DNA from: Flavobacterium aquidurense
GTDB lineage: Bacteria > Bacteroidota > Bacteroidia > Flavobacteriales > Flavobacteriaceae
Assembly: GCF_001404985.1 (NCBI RefSeq)
Contig: NZ_JRLF01000006.1
Location: 434,001-498,000, forward strand
DNA: 64,000 bases
Direction: 5' to 3'
Shown: piece by piece, positions 60,154-64,000 of the stretch
Position numbering within the stretch: position 1 is the stretch's first letter
Layout of the letters: every line of letters starts with the position of its first letter
Notes under the pieces: generated by a model
Told to the model about the DNA's origin: nothing
Databases searched by the model: none
Seen by the model: only the letters and a program-made list of their open reading frames with translations
Position numbers and translations under genes: made by a program

Positions 60154-60996
60154 TTATTGAAAAGTAATTTGTTTTAAATTTTCATTTACTTCATAATTAA
60201 GGTTATACATTTCTGATATTAATTGTATTATCGTTTTTAGATCTTCTTTTTTATTTATTCTCACCGTAATTCTCTGGTTATAATATTCCTGCGGAATTGT
60301 CACGTGATAGCCATAATTGGTCTCAATATAAGTGCTTAAAACACTTAATTTTTCATTCTCAAAATCTATAAACCTGCTAAAATCAGCTACTAAAGCTATT
60401 TTATTATAATAGGTGAATTTTTCGCCCGGTTTTAATATCCAGCTTTTATTCTGGTCTTTTACCGTCATTTCTACACTTCCTTCATAAAGTGCTACAGTGA
60501 CTTCTTTACGATTATTTTCTGCAACGGTAAATGAAGTTCCTAATACAGTAGTTGTCGTTTCATTGCAAAAAACCTGAAACGGATGTTTTTTGTCTTTTTT
60601 AACTTTAAAATAAGCTTCTCCGTTAACTTCAACTTTTCTATTGACAGCAAAATTATTGGCATAACTAATTTTAGAATTCGGGCTCAATGCCACATTTGAA
60701 CTATCCGGCAAAGCAACATACTTAACTATTGAAGTCGTATTTTCAATTACATTTTCTGTAAGCTTAATCTCTGTACTTAAAGGAGAATTATTAAAATATA
60801 ATCCAGTCCCAACAAGAGCAAAAATCAATACGGCCGCAGCGGCATAATAACGCCATGGTTTAAACTTCTTCTTTTTTGAAGAGAATGCTTTTGATTGAAA
60901 TTCTTGCCATGAAAGCTCCTTCTCACTATCTGAGTGAGAAATGGGAGTTTCGCCCCAGATTTTTTTTAACTCTTCTTCTATTTTCTTTTCGTCCAT
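60154..60996 (-). CDS. FecR-family anti-sigma / signal-transfer protein
   Basis: 280 residues from the ATG at 60996; a TTG at 61023 would add nine residues overlapping the upstream gene and is less likely. Cytoplasmic sigma-binding N-terminus (KIWGETPISH...WQEF), one membrane helix (about 44-62; YYAAAAVLIFALVGTGLYF), then the periplasmic FecR domain (VKYVALPDSSNVALSPNSKISYANNF, VNGEAYFKVKKDKKHPFQVF, VTVALYEGSVEM) and a C-terminal STN-like DUF4974 domain. It holds the sigma factor until the receptor signals. Confidence 0.92.
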   Translation of the reverse strand: MDEKKIEEELKKIWGETPISHSDSEKELSWQEFQSKAFSSKKKKFKPWRYYAAAAVLIFALVGTGLYFNNSPLSTEIKLTENVIENTTSIVKYVALPDSSNVALSPNSKISYANNFAVNRKVEVNGEAYFKVKKDKKHPFQVFCNETTTTVLGTSFTVAENNRKEVTVALYEGSVEMTVKDQNKSWILKPGEKFTYYNKIALVADFSRFIDFENEKLSVLSTYIETNYGYHVTIPQEYYNQRITVRINKKEDLKTIIQLISEMYNLNYEVNENLKQITFQ

Positions 60997-61007
60997 ATCT
61001 TTTGATA

Positions 61008-61217
61008 CTAAAGTTTTTGACAATGAAATCCCTGTTTATTAAAAACACCGTAAACCATTTCTTTAATATCACGGTTGGTTTCGATTTTTAGAATACGATC
61101 ATTATTATCCAAATCAAAATTCATGATACAATCAGAAATAATAAACTGCAGAAGCACTACAATAAAGTTTGCATCTTCCTTGGTTGTAACATCAGTTTTA
61201 TAAGACTCAATATGCAT
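61008..61217 (-). CDS. Small HMA-fold-like protein between sigma factor and FecR
   Basis: 69 residues from the ATG at 61217 (HIESYKTDVTTKEDANFIVV...KQGFHCQKL). The pattern beta-alpha-beta-beta-alpha-beta with ISDCIMNFDLDNNDRILKIET resembles small ferredoxin-like (HMA-type) proteins of Bacteroidetes that lack the metal CxxC. It lies in the 267 bases between the sigma and FecR genes, with 11 bases to the FecR start, so co-transcription is likely. It may be a third regulator of the sigma switch or a bystander. Confidence 0.68.
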   Translation of the reverse strand: MHIESYKTDVTTKEDANFIVVLLQFIISDCIMNFDLDNNDRILKIETNRDIKEMVYGVFNKQGFHCQKL

Positions 61218-61263
61218 TTTATGTTTCTGTTTATTAGTATAACAAACGAGAACACAAAAGTTC

Positions 61264-61785
61264 CTAATGCTCTTCGATTTTTTTTCGAATAAATTTACTG
61301 GCAAGATAAATATGATTGGCAATTGTCTTTTCAGAAAGATCTGTTATTGCTGCAATCTCCTTATAGCTAAGGTTTTCCAGTTTATGTAAAGTAAATATTT
61401 TTTGTTGCTGCTCCGGAAGAAGATTAATGAAATTATGGAGTTTTTCTTTTCTTTCTTCAAAAATTATTGTTTCTGTATCCTCAGGTTCCATTTTTTCGAA
61501 CTCCGGATCAAGCTGAATTATTCTATTTTCCCTGTTCACATGATTTAGAATTATATTCTTGCAAATGGTAAACAATTGTTTATCGAATAAAACCTCTTCA
61601 TTAAGTAATTCCCTTTTGTTGTAAAGTCTTAAAAAAGTTTCCTGAACAAAGTCTTGTGGGGTCAGAACAGTAAAATCAAATCGTCTGGCAATGTTTATCA
61701 GTTTATCGTAGTACTTGAGATAAGCTTCCTTGAAAGCTGACTCATTACCTTTTTTTAAACTTAAAATAAACTTCTTGTTGTCCAT
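61264..61785 (-). CDS. ECF RNA polymerase sigma factor (FecI-like, Bacteroidetes type)
   Basis: 173 residues. Region 2 (residues 10-85; FKEAYLKYYDKLINIARRF, TPQDFVQETFLRLY) and region 4 (about 110-170; LLPEQQQKIFTLHKLENLSYKEIAAITDLSEKTIANHIYLASKFIR, helix-turn-helix reading the -35 element). It directs polymerase to its own receptor operon when FecR releases it. First gene of the cell-surface signalling locus. Region 3 is absent as in all ECF factors. Confidence 0.94.
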   Translation of the reverse strand: MDNKKFILSLKKGNESAFKEAYLKYYDKLINIARRFDFTVLTPQDFVQETFLRLYNKRELLNEEVLFDKQLFTICKNIILNHVNRENRIIQLDPEFEKMEPEDTETIIFEERKEKLHNFINLLPEQQQKIFTLHKLENLSYKEIAAITDLSEKTIANHIYLASKFIRKKIEEH

Positions 61786-62115
61786 AAACGTTAATACGAT
61801 GATTAGTCTTAACTTAAATTACTTAATAATATTGTATTTTAAATTAGTCGTTAAAACGTAGACTTAGTTACCTTTTTTTGATAAAAATTTAAGAGGCAAA
61901 GAACAGAAATTTTATTCAAAGATAACCGAACTTAAAAAATATAGTCTGAAAAAATGACATTTTCATCTTTAACATTTCGATTAAAACAGGTTTGTTTTTG
62001 ATTTTTTAAGTACCAAAACTTAATTCTTTTTTTGCTATTTTTGATTCAGTTAAAAAGACACGAAACCTATCAAAAAGAGCGCGTTAAAACCGGAAACATT
62101 TTTAAAAACCTGCAA
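61786..62115. other. Divergent intergenic region
   Basis: 330 AT-rich bases between the sigma factor (-) and the lipoprotein (+). A plus-strand TATTTTTG lies near 62036. No gene or strong repeat seen. Confidence 0.5.
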
Positions 62116-62904
62116 ATGAAACAGAAATTTTTACTATTATTTATTTTAATGGCACTTTTAATTTCGTGCAAAGATACTTCAGGACAAAAAAATAATTCTG
62201 TAAAGACAGACAACACAAAACAAGAAACAAAAAATACTGAAGCTAAAGGTGAAGATTCATCAAAAACAGCTGTTTATTTTATAAAGACAAAAAAAATACC
62301 TGCTACAAATGAACTTAGAAAATGTATTAAAGAAGAAATTGAAAGTGTAGAAAGTATTGATTTTACTGGTGATAAAATTGCTGATTATATTTGTAAAACG
62401 GCAATAGACACGTTAGGAATTGGAAATGAATACTGGATTTCATCTGAATACAAAACAATAAAAAAAGTAAAATATTATGGCGATGGTTTTCATTATCGCT
62501 GGTTTATAAATTTAGATAATGACCCTGAACCTGAAATGTTTGAAACAAACGGAGACGAAGATGGCGCGGACTACACTATTACGGATCAAAATTTAACAAC
62601 AGGAAAAGACAGGACATTACTTTATATTAATCCGGTTATAATTGAAAATAATAAAAAATATTGGGGTTATTCATGGGATGTAAAAAATATAACAGCACGA
62701 AAAAACGGAACTGATATTGAATTATTCTGCTCTTTAAACCATCAAATAATCAGGGATGGAAATGAAGAATATGATCCTGAATTTCAAAAAATAATGCCGG
62801 TACTTTTTTTTACCGGACATCACACGCAAGAAAGCGGAAACCTCAACATAAAAGATGAAAAATGGTTAACATTACAGGAAATTATCAAACAAACTAAAAG
62901 ATAA
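62116..62904 (+). CDS. Lipoprotein of unknown function
   Basis: 262 residues from the ATG at 62116; a longer frame upstream is not needed because this start gives a full lipoprotein signal (KFLLLFILMALLISCKD). A Lys/Thr/Glu-rich linker follows, then a domain with Asp-rich strands (TGDKIADYICKTAID, FINLDNDPEPEMFETNGDEDGADY) recalling FG-GAP/VCBS-like calcium sites, and WLTLQEIIKQ at the end. No named family recognised. Ends at a bidirectional terminator. Confidence 0.72.
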   Translation: MKQKFLLLFILMALLISCKDTSGQKNNSVKTDNTKQETKNTEAKGEDSSKTAVYFIKTKKIPATNELRKCIKEEIESVESIDFTGDKIADYICKTAIDTLGIGNEYWISSEYKTIKKVKYYGDGFHYRWFINLDNDPEPEMFETNGDEDGADYTITDQNLTTGKDRTLLYINPVIIENNKKYWGYSWDVKNITARKNGTDIELFCSLNHQIIRDGNEEYDPEFQKIMPVLFFTGHHTQESGNLNIKDEKWLTLQEIIKQTKR

Positions 62905-62924
62905 TTTGGTAACATATAAAATTC

Positions 62925-62956
62925 AAATCCCATTTATAACAAATGGGATTTTTTAT
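62925..62956. terminator. Bidirectional terminator
   Basis: AAATCCCATTT (62925-62935) pairs with AAATGGGATTT (62941-62951), then T-rich sequence, between the lipoprotein (+) and the acetyltransferase (-). Confidence 0.88.
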
Positions 62957-62969
62957 TTTTTCTTCTTTT

Positions 62970-63605
62970 TTATTTTTGTGTTTTAGGCTTATAAAGCATT
63001 GCTGTACACAAGCAGTTTTTTCTTTCTTTACTGATTAATATTGGGCAATTGATACACGATTTACAGTTGTCCCAGAAAAGTTCATCGGTGGTTAATTCAG
63101 AATAAGTCACAGGTTCAAAACCAAGTTCGTGGTTCATTTTCATTACGGCCAGACCAGTAGTAAGACTGAAGATACTGGCGTCAGGATATTTTTGACGGCT
63201 TAGTTCAAAAATTTTTCTCTTAATGTTTTTTGCAAGTCCTGTATGTCTGAATTGTGGCGCAACAATCAATCCGGAATTAGAAACATATTTACCGTTATTC
63301 CAGGAAGAGATAAAAGAAAAGCCTGCCCATCTCCCATCTGATGAAAAAGCAATAATCGCATCACCATTTTTCATTTTTTCTTCAAGTAATTCAACAGGTC
63401 GAGCAGAAATACCTGTTCCACGAGCTGTAGCAGATGATAATGTGACTTCGCAAATTTCTTTTAGCCAGGAAATATGGTTTATATTGGCAATTTCAATCGT
63501 AAAATCAGTTGATTCTTCCAGTGTTTTATTTTTGATTAATAAGGTTGTTTTTTCTGAAAATGAAACAGGTCTATAAAAATCTTTAGCAAGTTGTTGGGTT
63601 TTCAT
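62970..63605 (-). CDS. GNAT acetyltransferase of the Bacteroidetes arginine-pathway type
   Basis: 211 residues. The acetyl-CoA loop region is GLIVAPQFRHTGLAKNIKRKIFELSRQKYP; ATARGTGISARP near residue 60 and a C-terminal Cys set (CKSCINCP...NCLCTAMLY) match the GNAT that heads the argG-argC cluster in Bacteroidetes and acts in (acyl)arginine synthesis. Here it is alone: downstream, across a terminator, lies a convergent lipoprotein, so it is either a relocated argA-like enzyme or a paralogue. Upstream, 395 bases are noncoding and carry a 12-bp inverted repeat. Confidence 0.88.
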   Translation of the reverse strand: MKTQQLAKDFYRPVSFSEKTTLLIKNKTLEESTDFTIEIANINHISWLKEICEVTLSSATARGTGISARPVELLEEKMKNGDAIIAFSSDGRWAGFSFISSWNNGKYVSNSGLIVAPQFRHTGLAKNIKRKIFELSRQKYPDASIFSLTTGLAVMKMNHELGFEPVTYSELTTDELFWDNCKSCINCPILISKERKNCLCTAMLYKPKTQK

Positions 63606-64000
63606 TAGTTTACAGTACTTCCGGTTTTATTATTAATAAATATCCAGGGTTCGGAATACAAAAGCATATTTTCAAATTACATACCAAACCATTGCAGATC
63701 CCAGCTTATAGGTATTACAACCTTCTATACTGGCATTTTTGGACAATAATTACTATTTCTCACCTTTTACGATTCTTATCAAAATGATACGATTTTATCA
63801 TTTTGATGCAGTTTATAAAATATAGTTTTTCGCTGAAAATCCAGATAAGAAAATAGCTGTTTGCCTTTATATTTTCTAAAAGTATCGAAAAACAAAAACC
63901 TGATAATGATAGTTTTACAACTTATACTGGTCATTATAAGAAACAATGAATACTATTTTTGCATCGGTCTGATAAAAAGCTTTTTACATAAGCAATCAAT
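63606..64000. other. Noncoding right end
   Basis: 395 bases upstream of the acetyltransferase, AT-rich and without a supported gene up to the window edge. Its one clear feature is the perfect inverted repeat at 63778-63807. Confidence 0.6.
63778..63807. promoter_or_regulatory. Perfect 12-bp inverted repeat
   Basis: ATCAAAATGATA (63778-63789) and TATCATTTTGAT (63796-63807) around a 6-base spacer CGATTT. It lies about 170 bases before the acetyltransferase start. It could be an operator or a hairpin; no long T-tract follows on either side, so a simple terminator is less likely. Confidence 0.5.

Noticed and set aside
1..64000. Insertion sequences, prophage, integrative elements, rRNA or tRNA genes
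   Set aside because: No transposase, integrase or phage protein, and no recognisable rRNA or tRNA sequence was found.

Overview
The window looks like a chromosomal segment of an aerobic Bacteroidetes bacterium, most likely Flavobacterium or a close relative. The evidence is AT-rich DNA, SusC/SusD pairs, a type IX secretion (T9SS) C-terminal sorting domain, DUF4249 and DUF2931 lipoproteins, promoters of the Bacteroidetes type (TTG, then TAnnTTTG about 20 bases later) and starts without Shine-Dalgarno sequences. I see no rRNA, tRNA, CRISPR array, phage or insertion sequence.

Layout. 1-4.2 kb: a sulfatase cut by the left edge, two small envelope proteins and a chloroperoxidase-type hydrolase. 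4.4-7.6 kb: a Tle1-like type VI phospholipase effector with a DUF2931 lipoprotein as candidate immunity protein. 8.0-12.65 kb: a SusD/SusC pair whose long leader encodes an eight-residue peptide with tandem cysteines. 12.65-13.5 kb: an 888-base gap with unusual inverted repeats. 13.5-24.3 kb: single genes, including an OmpA-type lipoprotein, an AprA-like methyltransferase, a secreted GH87-like glucanase and an HxlR/azoreductase pair. 24.5-28.2 kb: a DUF763-UvrD helicase pair. 28.2-37.0 kb: drug efflux, an exported PPC/DUF296 protein, a three-subunit molybdenum aldehyde oxidoreductase, and a lipoprotein plus cation/proton antiporter. 37.3-49.8 kb: a redox and electrophile-response region. 49.8-52.6 kb: sparse AT-rich DNA with small genes and tandem repeats. 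52.7-56.5 kb: a CheB-CheR-PAS-histidine kinase fusion and a small protein. 56.6-61.8 kb: a complete cell-surface signalling locus (ECF sigma factor, small protein, FecR, STN-type TonB receptor, DUF4249). 62.1-63.6 kb: a lipoprotein and an acetyltransferase of the arginine-biosynthesis type.

How the parts work together. The 37-50 kb region has two Crp/Fnr modules: Crp1 with DJ-1, ABM monooxygenase and aldehyde dehydrogenase, and Crp2 with SDR and VOC-SnoaL. It also has two AraC/flavin-monooxygenase modules. A perfect TGTGA-N6-TCACA box lies between Crp1 and its targets, and a perfect TTGAT-N4-ATCAA box between Crp2 and its targets. The recognition helices (RETLSR and PETLSR) fit these two boxes by the E. 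coli CRP/FNR code.

The observations most worth following are this Crp/Fnr arrangement, the Cys-Cys leader peptide before susC, the pseudoknot-capable element at 13198-13318, the Tle1/DUF2931 pair, the phased AATTATATAA promoter motif, and a four-copy hairpin terminator family with a conserved loop. All functional calls come from reading the sequence and from family knowledge; no database search was run.
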